A model generated the notes under the pieces. It was not told the DNA's origin. It worked only from the letters and a program-made list of their open reading frames with translations, and searched no databases. Position numbers and translations under genes: made by a program. From assembly GCF_009604405.1 (NCBI RefSeq), contig NZ_WEGK01000009.1, positions 248,001 through 312,000 on the forward strand: DNA of 64,000 bases, in the 5' to 3' direction. Origin of the DNA: Nocardia macrotermitis (GTDB taxonomy: Bacteria; Actinomycetota; Actinomycetes; Mycobacteriales; Mycobacteriaceae). Shown here one piece after another: positions 34,377-43,626 of this stretch (position 1 is the stretch's first letter; each line of letters starts with the position of its first letter).

Positions 34377-36334
34377 TTACGCCTGCCCTTCGCATGCGGC
34401 CCGGTACGGCACTCCGGGGAGGTACCGCCGCCATACATCGGCGGTAAGAACATCCCCGGAAATCCGGCAGACTCGTCGCAACGAATGATCGGGATTCAGG
34501 TCCCACCAACGGATTTCGCCCCTGACGCCGACTCCGATCAGATATTCGCCATCCGGTGTGAAGGCGATATCGCCCGCGTGCCACGAATCCTCCGTCGGGA
34601 TGATCGAACCGCCCGTCTCCGTGATGTGTGCGGGATCGGTGAAATCCCACAGCTGAATCGTCGTATCGCCGCCCAACGTGGCGAAACGCTGTCCCCGGGA
34701 ATCGAATTCGATCGCGACGATCGGTGTGCCCACGCCGCCGACGGGCCGACCGACCGGCCGGGCGTGCGCGGGATCGTGCACATCCCAGAACCGCACCGCG
34801 TGCACCGGCGTACCGATGACCGCCAGCATCCGTCCATCCGGCGTGTACACCGCGTGCGGATCGGTCCGACCGGATACGAACTGCCCCACCCGGACGGGCC
34901 GGTCCGGATTGCTGGTGTCCCACAACCGAATTCGTCCATCGGTGCCGCCGATCGCCAACTGTCGTCCGTCGGGCCGGAATACGAGGAGACCGGGAGACTG
35001 CGCGTCATCTCGTTGGCGCGCATTGGTATTGCTCTCCCACCGCGCCTGCACCGCCAGCACCACCACGACGACGCACAACAACGCCAGCACCGCCCGCACC
35101 GCCATCGCATTCCGCCGTTGTCGACGCCGGGCAGCCTGCGAGGCAGACAGGAATTCGTCCGCGACGGGAGCCAGCGAACCGCCCGCCGCGTGTTCGGCGA
35201 CGGATTCCAACCGTGCGCCTCGATACAGCAGCGAGGGATCCCGTCCCTGCGGCCCAATCGACGGCATCGATGTGCAGCCGTTGACGTTCCAGCGAACCGA
35301 CCCGATCCTCGTCCAGCCAGGTACGCAGCCGCGGCCAGGCGTCCAGGACGATTTCGTGTGTGAGGTAAGCGGTTTCGGCGTCCATGGTGATCAGCCGGGT
35401 ACGTACCAGCGCGTCCAACGCCGCGTCGGCCGCCTCGATCACCCTGCGGGTCAACTCTTCTCGGGAAACCCGCCGCCGCGTATCGCGCGAATCCCTTCCG
35501 ACGGTGATCAATCCGAACAGCATCTGTTTGGCGGCGGCCTGCTGGAATTCGGTCAGGCCGGTCCAGGCGCGTTCGGCGGTGGCGGCGACCGAGCCGACGA
35601 CGCCACCGGCCGCGCGATATCCCTCGATGGTCAGGCGGCGGCCCGAGCGGCGTTCCCAGGCGGCGGTCATGACGTGCGAGAGCAGCGGTAGCGCGCCGGG
35701 GTCGTAGGCGTGGCGCTGTTCGGCGTGTCCGATACCGCACAGTTCGGTGATGACCAGTTCCTCGAGGCCGGGCTCCAGTTCGCAGCCGAGCATTTCGGCC
35801 GGTCGGGTGACGGCTTCGGCGAGTTCGTCCAGGCGCATCGGCCCGAGGAGGTAGCTGCGGTGCTTGAGTGCGTACTCGAGGACGGGGTGGTCCAGGCAGG
35901 CGGCGTAGAAGTCGGCGCGGACCGCGAGGACGACCGCGACCGGGTCGGTGTCGTCGCGGATCGCCAGATGTTCCAGGGCGGACAGGAAGCGGTCGCGTTG
36001 CGCTTCGTCGCGGCACTGGGTGAACACCTCCTCGGCCTGATCGATCACGAGCAGTCGCCGGGCGGCGCCGGCCCATCGGGACAACGCCGCAGTAACGGAA
36101 TCCTCGTCCTCCTCGTGGCCGATCGCGTGCCGCAGTGCGGTGAGCGGGTCCGGACCGGGCGTGAGAATGGTGCTGTCCCAACCGTCTTCGGCCAACAGCG
36201 CGCACCGGCCACCGTCGCGACACGCTTGAGTGTCGGGTTTCCGGCCGCTTCATAGAGTTCGGCGAAGCGGTTCGCGAAGACCGTCCGGGGTGTTGCGGCA
36301 CCCGGACGTCGTTGTCGGACGTAGTCATACTCAT
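34377..36334 (-). pseudogene. Broken nSTAND/WD40 NTPase regulator
   Basis: The parts of an actinomycete nSTAND1-type protein occur in order but in different frames. An N-terminal helix-turn-helix segment (FANRFAELYEAAGNPTLKRV, about 36290-36215) jumps directly to sequence normally found after the P-loop, so Walker A is missing. The NTPase remainder (LLVIDQAEEVFTQC, RADFYAACLDHP) reads from 36195 to about 35262. A change of frame near 35262, consistent with one lost base, leads to a membrane helix (VRAVLALLCVVVVVLAVQA) and four WD40-like repeats ending at 34377. Intact relatives usually have more WD repeats. The presumed ATG at 36334 is also out of frame with the HTH. It looks decayed and non-functional. 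Confidence 0.82.
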
Positions 36335-36666
36335 CCCCTCCGATTCGTCGCCGCCGAGCGCTTCTCGCCCATTCGGCGGCCCCGCCCACGGTAGGCGAAC
36401 CGGACATCGTGTGATCGGCGATACACGGTGAAATGCCTGGTCGGACTACGCAATCGGTTCTCCGGACCGGAGCGGACACGCCCCGGACAGTCGAATCCCC
36501 GTGGTGATCAGAGCAATTCACAACCCCGCTGGGAGCATGCACAGATTTGGTTCGGGTCCTTCGGAATTCGGTGAGGGTTCGCGTCTTCGGCGGTGCGACA
36601 GCGGTTTCCGGACCGATCATCGACGGACATTGATCACCGGCCGCGCCTGATCCTCCGGGAGGTTCG
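36335..36666. other. Divergent intergenic region without recognised features
   Basis: There are 332 bp between the broken nSTAND gene and the YdcF gene. No gene, strong hairpin or clear palindrome is seen. Only the GGAGG ribosome site at the right edge, serving the YdcF gene, is recognisable. Confidence 0.4.
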
Positions 36667-37299
36667 ATGCTCATCCGGTTCCGTTCCAGCGCACGCCGCA
36701 CCGCGGTCGCGATACTGCTCACCGCCGCGACGTCGACGCTCGGTGCGACCGCGGGGCACGCGGACGCCGCCCCCATCCAGCCGAATCCGCTCGCCGACAT
36801 CCCCGCCGCTGTGCTGGCGGCCTTGCACCCCACGGCGATTCGACTGCCCGGACTGCCGCTGACCGCCGGATACGGTGCCGACACCGCCATCGTGATCCTC
36901 GGCTACGGCCTGCAACCCGACGGCAGTATGCGCCCCGAACTGATCCAGCGCCTCGAGGCCGGATACGTGCAGGCGATCCTCGCGCCCGCCGCCCCGGTGA
37001 TCGTCACCGGCGGCAATCCGCACAACGGCGTCACCGAGGCGCAGGCGATGGCGGGATGGCTGGTCGCACACGGCATTCCGGCGGATCGCGTGCACACCGA
37101 ATCGCGCGCCGAGACGACCGTGCAGAACGCGACCTACTCCCAGCATGTGATGGAGTCGATCGGTGCGCGCAGCGCGGTCGTGGTCACCTCCTCGAACCAT
37201 CTCGGTCGCGCGGTCGGGGATTTCGTCGGCGCGGGCATTCCGGTGATCGGCACCCTCACCCCGGATCAGGCTCCGCTACGGGTGATTCCGTTCGGCTGA
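36667..37299 (+). CDS. Exported YdcF/DUF218 family protein
   Basis: A 210-aa protein with a signal peptide (RRTAVAILLTAATSTLGATAG) followed by a DUF218/YdcF domain: AIVILGYGLQPDGSM, PVIVTGGNPHNGVTEAQAM and AETTVQNATYSQ are the conserved blocks. The family is linked to envelope processes and vancomycin sensitivity (SanA), but its reaction is not settled. GGAGG precedes the ATG by 5 nt. It converges on the MaoC gene. Confidence 0.85.
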   Translation: MLIRFRSSARRTAVAILLTAATSTLGATAGHADAAPIQPNPLADIPAAVLAALHPTAIRLPGLPLTAGYGADTAIVILGYGLQPDGSMRPELIQRLEAGYVQAILAPAAPVIVTGGNPHNGVTEAQAMAGWLVAHGIPADRVHTESRAETTVQNATYSQHVMESIGARSAVVVTSSNHLGRAVGDFVGAGIPVIGTLTPDQAPLRVIPFG

Positions 37300-37312
37300 G
37301 GTCGCGGCGCGC

Positions 37313-37765
37313 TCAGGACAGGTAGCGGGCGATGCTCTCGGCGATGCAGGCCGGTTTCTCCGCGCCCTCGAGTTCGATGGTGACGCCGCGCTGGGCCTGG
37401 ATGCCGCCGGGGATCTCGCTCACCGCGTCCAGGGTGACGCGGGCCCGGATGCGCCCGCCGACCGGAACCGGGGTGATGAACCGGACCTTGTTGAGCCCGT
37501 AGTTGATTCCCATCCGGATCCCGCCGACCGTGGTGGCCTGATTCATCAGCGGCACCGACAGCGACAGGGTCAGGAATCCGTGCGCGATGGGCCGGCCGAA
37601 CGGTCCCTGCGCCGCCCGCTCCGGGTCGACGTGGATCCACTGGTGATCGCCGGTGGCGTCGGCGAAGGTGTTCACCCGCTCCTGATCGATCGTCATCCAG
37701 TCGCTGACCCCGATCTCGGTGCCGACGGCGGCGGCGAATTCCGCCAGATTCGCGAACTCAGTCAT
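37313..37765 (-). CDS. MaoC-like (R)-specific enoyl hydratase
   Basis: Hot-dog fold dehydratase of 150 aa. The hydratase-2 motif is seen in FADATGDHQWIHVDPERA followed by GPFGRPIAHGFLTLSL, giving the catalytic Asp and His. Members hydrate enoyl-CoA thioesters in fatty acid metabolism. AAGGAG lies 9 nt before the ATG. It follows the TetR gene by 41 nt on the same strand, so they may share a transcript. Confidence 0.9.
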   Translation of the reverse strand: MTEFANLAEFAAAVGTEIGVSDWMTIDQERVNTFADATGDHQWIHVDPERAAQGPFGRPIAHGFLTLSLSVPLMNQATTVGGIRMGINYGLNKVRFITPVPVGGRIRARVTLDAVSEIPGGIQAQRGVTIELEGAEKPACIAESIARYLS

Positions 37766-37806
37766 CTCGAGCGCTCCTTAGGTTCTCGCCCTCCACGTAA
37801 CCACAT

Positions 37807-38409
37807 TCACGATTCGCCCGGTGTGCGGGCCAGCGCCGCGTCGAGCAGGATTTCCGCGGCCACCCGGGCGTCGGCCCCCGCACCACCGTCACCGTCGATC
37901 TGGGTGACCACGGTGGCGCCCTCGATGAGCAGCAGCAACTGCCGCGCCACGGGCGCCGGATCGGCCACTCCCGCCTCGGTCAGCAACTGCTGCAACAACT
38001 TTCGATAACGCATCAGATGACCGCGGGTGACCTCCCGGGCACTGGGCCCACCACGGCTGTCCGCGCTGTAGTTGACCACCGCGCAACCCCGGAAACCCTG
38101 TTCGGCGAACCACCGCGTCAGCAGTTCGAACAGCGCGCCCACCCGCGCACGCCCCGCGGGCGCCTCGGCGAGCCCCGCACCCAGCCAGGCGTGGATCCGA
38201 TCGCTACGCTCCCGCACCACCGCCTCGGCGAGCCCCTCCTTGGACTCGAAGTAGCGATAGATGGTCAACGGCGAGGCGCCGGCCGCCGCCGCGACCTCCC
38301 GCATCCCCACCGCGGCCAGGCTGCGCTCGTAGAACAACCGCGCGGCCACATCGAGTACCCGAGCCCGGGTGGCATCGGGATCGATCGTCTCCCCGGCCCT
38401 GACCGGCAT
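37807..38409 (-). CDS. TetR/AcrR family transcriptional regulator
   Basis: A 200-aa regulator with the N-terminal TetR helix-turn-helix (RVLDVAARLFYERSLAAVGM then VAAAAGASPLTIYRYFESKEGL, each in part) and a helical effector domain typical of the TetR_C group (RWFAEQGFRGCAVVN). It is nested between the MFS remnant and maoC, and starts 9 nt after the MFS stop. It presumably regulated the transporter; with the transporter truncated its role is uncertain. Confidence 0.9.
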   Translation of the reverse strand: MPVRAGETIDPDATRARVLDVAARLFYERSLAAVGMREVAAAAGASPLTIYRYFESKEGLAEAVVRERSDRIHAWLGAGLAEAPAGRARVGALFELLTRWFAEQGFRGCAVVNYSADSRGGPSAREVTRGHLMRYRKLLQQLLTEAGVADPAPVARQLLLLIEGATVVTQIDGDGGAGADARVAAEILLDAALARTPGES

Positions 38410-38418
38410 CCACCCACC

Positions 38419-39060
38419 TCATTTCTCCGGCACGAGTTCGGCCCCAGCCCGGACCGGTCTGCGCAGCACGCTACCCGCGACCACCGCCGCCCCCACCCCC
38501 AGGACCGCTGCCAGCACGAATGCCGCCCGATACCCCACTCCGACGGCGAGCACACCACCCAGCGGCCCCGCCACCATGATGCCGAGATCCCAGCACGAGG
38601 TGACCGCTCCGACCGCCGCTCCCGGACGCAGCGGCCCGGTGCGCCCCAGGGTGATCGCGACCGTCGCCGGGTACATCAACGCGAGTCCGGCGCCCGCGAG
38701 CACCGCGCCGGTCAGTACGGCCGATTCGGTCCGGATCAGCCCCGCCAGCAGCAGCCCGGTGGATTCCACGGTGAGTGAGCACGTCGCGATGCCGACTCCG
38801 CCGACGCGATCGACCAGCGGACTTCCCGCGAATCGGGTGATCAGGAAGGCGAGGGCGAACATCGACAACACGATCGTCGCGCCACCGGCGTCGAGGCTGC
38901 GCAGATAGAGCACGGCCAACGCGGACACGGTCCCGTAGCCGTAGGCTGCGAGCCCGAACACCAAGCCCGGCAAGCCGATATGGGGCGAGGCGAGCACATA
39001 CCGCCATCGGTCGTGGGTGGGCTCGAGCGGTTCGTCGGCAGCACAATCGCTCGGCGCGCG
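38419..39060 (-). pseudogene. C-terminal half of an MFS transporter (5'-truncated)
   Basis: The frame encodes about six membrane helices corresponding to TM7-TM12 of a major facilitator transporter (GLPGLVFGLAAYGYGT, LIRTESAVLTGAVLAGAGLA, SCWDLGIMVAGPLGGVLAVG). The expected first six helices are absent. Upstream in the frame is non-membrane sequence, and from 39266 a tandem repeat begins. The left edge of coding homology is about 39012; the exact breakpoint is not visible. Probably a deletion remnant, although half-size transporters cannot be fully excluded. Confidence 0.72.
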
Positions 39061-39265
39061 TCCAGGTCTCCCGCATGACCGAGTCGATGAGCCGACCAAC
39101 GGCAGCCGGGCCATGTCGTTGGTACCGAGAATTGCCAGGCGCGAACCGCGACAAGTCCACAGGCCAGCGAGATCACCCGTGCCGAAGCGACGGCCTGCGT
39201 CCGATCGTGCGCCCGGGACCCTTGTCACACAAGTTGTCCCGGCACTTCCCACTCGGCGGACAGGT

Positions 39266-39413
39266 CCCGCGACCTTGCCCGAGATCTGCCGGCGGGCCGC
39301 AGCCGGGAAACCGTCAGCGAGGGAAACTGGGCTCGGCCGACGGGCCCGCGACCTTGCCCGAGATCTGTCGGCGGATCGCGGACGGGAACGGTCAGCGGGG
39401 GAACTGGGCCAGG
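39266..39413. repeat. Two-copy 79-bp tandem repeat copying a gene 3' end
   Basis: CCCGCGACCTTGCCCGAGAT starts copies at 39266 and 39345. The second copy runs into the 3' end and stop codon (39392-39394) of the adjacent minus-strand gene; the first contains a diverged copy of that end (stop-like TCA at 39314-39316). The repeat lies at the truncated edge of the MFS remnant. Confidence 0.85.
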
Positions 39414-40315
39414 ATGCGGATTCCGGCGGGGTCGAGGAGTAGGACGGTGGGGATCAGGTCGGAAGCGCAGTCGTGTGGTTCGCGGACGAGGTCGGCGAGG
39501 GTGGCGGAGGCTTCGGAGTCGGCGCGGGCGAAGTAGAGGTGATCCTCGCAGGGGAAGGCGGCGACGAAGCTGTCGCCGCCGATCAGGCCCGAGACGCGGT
39601 CGGCGAAACCGGGCAGGGCCAGGGCAGCGGCGGGCAGGTGGCGCGAGTCGATGCCCTGGAAGTGCACGACCCGGTCGCGGGCGGACTCACCGCGCAGGAC
39701 GGTGCGCAGACCCTCACCGAGGTTGGCGTTGGCCTCCGCGAGTACGTCCTCGAAGGTGAAATCCGTGTCCTGCACATGCTTTTCGAGCACCCAGTGCATG
39801 CCGAGCGAGCCCGTCGGCGTCGGCGCGACGCCCGCGACCACGACGTACAGCTGACCGGGAACCAGCTCGCGATGCGCCAGCAGCGGCGGCGGCGCGGCGG
39901 CCGTGCGCAACATCGGGATCATCAGCGGCTCGTCCGAACCCGCCTCGCGGTCGGTCCGGTTCGCGCGGTGGCGCTCCTCCTGGTCGAGCTGCCGCTCGGC
40001 CTCCTGCCGGGCCTGTTCCGCGGCGGCCAGCGCCTGATCCCAGCCGTCCGCGTCGGGCCGGGTGAAGGCCGCGGACACCTCGCGCAGGTTCGGGAAGTTC
40101 TTCCGCAGGAAACTCTCGTCGGCCGCGGTCGGTGTCCAGTCCGAGGCGATACCGGTGACCGACTCCGCGGCCATCCCGTATTCGCGGATCACGGTCCGCC
40201 AAGCCTGCCGGTACCCGTCCTCGACCAGTACCGGAACGGTCGTATCGGCCATCTTCCCGGACTCTCCGTACCGGAAGATGACGATATTGACCTCGTCGCG
40301 CACAGCCTCACTCAC
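39392..40315 (-). CDS. Hypothetical cytoplasmic protein
   Basis: A 307-aa soluble protein of unrecognised family. It has an N-terminal alpha/beta part, a charged helical stretch likely to be coiled coil (about residues 102-126, EQARQEAERQLDQEE), and a C-terminal half with strands such as GQLYVVVAGVAP and DRVVHFQGID. A loose resemblance to DUF1444-type proteins is possible but not established. I choose GTG 40315, 8 nt after GGAGG; a second GTG one codon upstream and a TTG at 40351 are alternatives. Its 3' end is duplicated in the adjacent tandem repeat. Confidence 0.65.
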   Translation of the reverse strand: MSEAVRDEVNIVIFRYGESGKMADTTVPVLVEDGYRQAWRTVIREYGMAAESVTGIASDWTPTAADESFLRKNFPNLREVSAAFTRPDADGWDQALAAAEQARQEAERQLDQEERHRANRTDREAGSDEPLMIPMLRTAAAPPPLLAHRELVPGQLYVVVAGVAPTPTGSLGMHWVLEKHVQDTDFTFEDVLAEANANLGEGLRTVLRGESARDRVVHFQGIDSRHLPAAALALPGFADRVSGLIGGDSFVAAFPCEDHLYFARADSEASATLADLVREPHDCASDLIPTVLLLDPAGIRILAQFPR

Positions 40316-40463
40316 CACAATGTCCTCCGGCCCCGAATCCGCCCACAACAAAGGCGATTCCGGAACTTAGGCGATCCGCGCCGGACACGCCAAAACGATC
40401 AATGCCGGTGGGCGGGTCGCGGCGGCGCGGATCCGCCCGATCTGCCCCGCGCCGCCGCTGGAT

Positions 40464-41597
40464 TCAGCCCGGGAAGTGCGCCCTGATCTGATCCTCGGTG
40501 AGCCCGTAATCGGCCAGTTCGTACCGGTGCGCGGGTTTGCGATCGCCGCTGCGGCTCTCCTGATCCAGGGCCGTCATCGCCGCCCGCGCCGCGTCGGTGA
40601 ATTCGATACCGAACCGTCGGTAGATCGACTCGACGGTGCCGAGCGGATCGGCGCGCAGATCCGCGAAATCCACATCGATGAACTGCGCCGGATCGTGCCG
40701 CCCGCGCGCCGCGGTGAACTCGCGCAGCCCGCGCGACCACAACTCCAGTTGCGATTCACCGATCAGCTTGCCGGAGAACGTATTCGACCACCCCTTGGTG
40801 GCATGTTCGGACAAACTGCACGAGGAGGCCAATACGGTCACCGGGTCGCGGTGGGTCTGGATGATCAGCGCGTCCGGATACACCTTCAGCAGTGCGTCCA
40901 AGGCGAACAGGTGACTGGGATTCTTCAGGATCCAGCGCCGCTCGTCACCGAGTCCGATCAGTTGCAGATTCTCGCGATGCCGGACGTACGCATTGGTCCA
41001 GTCCTGCCGCTGCAACCACTGCGAATAGGTCGGCAGCCAGGCCAGGCTCTCGTAGGCAATGGATTTCACGGTCTGCCGCAGCAACTGCCAGCACTCCTCC
41101 ACCTCGGCGGCGGACATGTAGTGCAGGCCCATGAATTCCGGATTCTCCACGTGATGCTGCGCGAATCCGGCATCGATCTGCTGGAAAATCGGGTTCTGCG
41201 ACCAGGTTTCGCGCGGCGGGCGCGGCTGCGGATATTCGGTCAGCCACATCTCGAGGGCCTGATGCTGCGGATCGGCGGCGAGCAGCCGATGCAGCGCGGT
41301 GGTGCCGGTGCGCGGCAGCCCGGTCACGAATATCGGCCTGGTGACCGGGGTTTCGACATATTTCGGATGATCCCGCCAGGACGCCTCGCTCAACGCGCGC
41401 GCCACCAGGGCGCCGCGCAGGAAATAGCGATTCATCTTGCTGCCGAGTTCGGTCAGATCCGCGTCGCGCCGATACGACTCCAGCAGCACGCCGAGCGCCT
41501 CGGTGTAGTCGTCGGAGCCGAAATCGGTGAGCCCGCAGGCTTTGGTCGCCGAGGCGTGCAGATCCTCGATCGTGCCGACGTCGGTACGTAGGGTCAT
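40464..41597 (-). CDS. Sulfotransferase family protein
   Basis: PAPS-dependent sulfotransferase-like protein of 377 aa. The 5'-phosphosulfate loop IFVTGLPRTGTTALHRLLA and the 3'-phosphate region IIQTHRDPVTVLASSCSL are clear. The length and the N-terminal helical cap resemble the Sulfotransfer_3 group common in mycobacteria and nocardiae. The gene starts 13 nt after the SDR stop and ends the run cysD-cysNC-DUF1214-SDR-sulfotransferase, so PAPS is made by the same operon. The acceptor (lipid, sterol or glycolipid) is unknown. Confidence 0.88.
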   Translation of the reverse strand: MTLRTDVGTIEDLHASATKACGLTDFGSDDYTEALGVLLESYRRDADLTELGSKMNRYFLRGALVARALSEASWRDHPKYVETPVTRPIFVTGLPRTGTTALHRLLAADPQHQALEMWLTEYPQPRPPRETWSQNPIFQQIDAGFAQHHVENPEFMGLHYMSAAEVEECWQLLRQTVKSIAYESLAWLPTYSQWLQRQDWTNAYVRHRENLQLIGLGDERRWILKNPSHLFALDALLKVYPDALIIQTHRDPVTVLASSCSLSEHATKGWSNTFSGKLIGESQLELWSRGLREFTAARGRHDPAQFIDVDFADLRADPLGTVESIYRRFGIEFTDAARAAMTALDQESRSGDRKPAHRYELADYGLTEDQIRAHFPG

Positions 41598-41610
41598 GGG
41601 TTCCGTTCCT

Positions 41611-42387
41611 TCACGAATGGTATTCGCCGCAGTTGACGTCGAGGGTCTGGCCGGTGATGGCGCTGGACCAGTCGGAGGCGAAAAATACTACGGCGCGGGC
41701 GATTTCATCGGGCTCGGGCAGGCGTTTGAGGTCCGAGCGACTCGCGGTCTGCTCGTACACCTGCTCGGCGGTGATGCCGTATTTCTTCGCCACCTCACCG
41801 AAATACCATTTCAGCTGATCGCTCCAGATATAGCCGGGCGCGACGGTGTTGATGCGAATTCCCTTGTCCCCCAGCTCGGTCGCCAGGGTCTGCGACATCG
41901 CCAGCAACGCGGCCTTGGCGACTTTGTAACTGCCGTAACGGGGTTCGGAGTGACGCAGCACCATCGAGTTGATCATCACCACCGAACCCTCGGCTTTGGC
42001 GAGTTCGTCGGTGAACGCCTTGGTCACCCGCAACCCGCCCAGCACGGTGAGTTCCACGCTGTCGCGGATCTGCTGGAAGTCGGTGCGCTCCAACGGTTTC
42101 ATCGACGGCACCGAGAACGCGTTGTTGACCAGCGCGTCCACCCGGCCGAAGGTTTCCACGGTGCGGGCGATCAGATTCTCGACCGCGGCGTCGTCGGTGA
42201 TGTCGGTCGGAACACTCAGGGTGGTCCCGCCCGCGGCCTGCACCTCGGCGGCCACTTCGGCCAATCGAGACTCGGTGCGCGCGGCCAGTACGACCTTCGC
42301 CCCCTGCGCCGCGGCCTGCAAGCAGATCGACCGGCCCAGCCCCGGTCCGACACCGCTGACCACGACCACTTTATCCGTAAGCAGCAT
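41611..42387 (-). CDS. SDR family oxidoreductase
   Basis: Short-chain dehydrogenase/reductase of 258 aa. The cofactor loop VVSGVGPGLGRSI, the VNNAF strand, catalytic Ser in INSMVL and the YXXXK element in YGSYKVAKAAL are present. The ATG at 42387 overlaps the upstream DUF1214 stop in TGATG, indicating tight coupling. In this context it may oxidise or reduce a hydroxyl or ketone on the sulfation substrate. Confidence 0.9.
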   Translation of the reverse strand: MLLTDKVVVVSGVGPGLGRSICLQAAAQGAKVVLAARTESRLAEVAAEVQAAGGTTLSVPTDITDDAAVENLIARTVETFGRVDALVNNAFSVPSMKPLERTDFQQIRDSVELTVLGGLRVTKAFTDELAKAEGSVVMINSMVLRHSEPRYGSYKVAKAALLAMSQTLATELGDKGIRINTVAPGYIWSDQLKWYFGEVAKKYGITAEQVYEQTASRSDLKRLPEPDEIARAVVFFASDWSSAITGQTLDVNCGEYHS

Positions 42388-43568
42388 CACAGCATCCTGT
42401 CCGCGAACGCCCGCTGACGCTCGGCAATCCTTGCCCGCCAACCACTCTCGTCGATCTTGTTGATCTCGTAGTGCGGCAGATGCGCGGCGACCTCGTCCAG
42501 GGCGAGCAACTGCACGGTGGGCCCATCGGCGGGAGTCATCTCCCGGGAAACGCGCTGCCAGCGGAATTGCAGAATGCCCTTGCGACGTCCGGTGGTCTCG
42601 ATCCAGTTGGCGATACCGGGATTACCCGCCGACACCACCATGCGGATCATCCCGTCCGGATCCACCTGCGCCTGCGTACTGTTCAGGCTCGTCTGGTGAT
42701 TCACGTAATCCAGCGAGATGTACCAGCGGCTGCCGAGTTGGAAACCCTGATAGGGCGCATCGGATTTCGGCACGGTGATCAGCAGCGCCTGATCCTCGGC
42801 CAGATCGAAGTGGCCCACCGAGGAGAACTGCGTACTCAATCCGCCCGGGGTGAGCCGGGGTTCGGTCAGCGTATTGACCGGCAGGTCCAGATAGAACCAC
42901 TTCGGGAAGTTGAACCAGGTGTGCACGCGCTGCACCAACTGCCGCGCCGCGGCCCGATAACGCTTGCGCAGTTTCTCCAGATCCGCTGCGGCAGGGGCGG
43001 TTCCGACGGTATCCAGGCGCTCGATGCGAATGGTGCCCTTGCGCTCGTTCGCCCAATCACCGTAGACCTCGCGCACCGCCAACATCGACGCGCCCTCGGC
43101 GAGAACGAAGTAATTCGGGCCCGGATCCTCCTTGGGCGGGCCGAATCGCAGCCGATAACCGCCATCCGCGTCGATCTGCACGCGCCGGTCGTCGAACGCG
43201 TCGTCACCGTTGGGCACACCGCCCGCGGTGTAATCGCCCTCGAGCACCTGGAAGCTCAGATCCACTGTGCTGCCCCGGGTTCCGGTCAGCAGATATTCCG
43301 CGCCGGGCTCGATATTCGCGTGGTAGTACAGCGTATCGGGATTGTCCAGGCCCATCTTGGTGTACGGGCCGGTCGAGGTGACGAACTGCGGATGGCTCGT
43401 GCCGTGTACGCCCGACAGTTGCAGCACCGCGGCGATACTCCCGGCGAGATATTCGTACCCCTCGGCGAGATCGGCGTCGCTGTCGATGAAATCGGCTGCG
43501 GCGATGAGCTTTTCGGCCTCGGCGATCGCCGCCTGGAACGGCTCGGTGAACGCGGGTGGGTTGTCCAT
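42387..43568 (-). CDS. DUF1214 domain-containing protein
   Basis: A 393-aa soluble protein with a C-terminal DUF1214-type region (HFDLAEDQALLITVP, GFQLGSRWYISLDYVNHQTS) and an N-terminal part with GPYTKMGLDNPDTLYYHA. The domain has no established enzymatic role. The gene lies 58 nt after cysNC and overlaps the SDR start, so it belongs to the sulfation operon. The ATG at 43568 is chosen; extension to 43802 would run into cysNC. Confidence 0.85.
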   Translation of the reverse strand: MDNPPAFTEPFQAAIAEAEKLIAAADFIDSDADLAEGYEYLAGSIAAVLQLSGVHGTSHPQFVTSTGPYTKMGLDNPDTLYYHANIEPGAEYLLTGTRGSTVDLSFQVLEGDYTAGGVPNGDDAFDDRRVQIDADGGYRLRFGPPKEDPGPNYFVLAEGASMLAVREVYGDWANERKGTIRIERLDTVGTAPAAADLEKLRKRYRAAARQLVQRVHTWFNFPKWFYLDLPVNTLTEPRLTPGGLSTQFSSVGHFDLAEDQALLITVPKSDAPYQGFQLGSRWYISLDYVNHQTSLNSTQAQVDPDGMIRMVVSAGNPGIANWIETTGRRKGILQFRWQRVSREMTPADGPTVQLLALDEVAAHLPHYEINKIDESGWRARIAERQRAFADRML

Positions 43569-43626
43569 TCGATTCCTGATTCGTCGTTCGTCGGGATTGG
43601 TCGGGATGAATTGTGTTGTGCCGCCG

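Noticed and set aside
36045..36890. 281-codon ORF opposite the nSTAND promoter region
   Set aside because: Only its final third carries recognisable nSTAND N-terminal sequence; the rest is the reverse complement of the YdcF gene, so it is a shadow.
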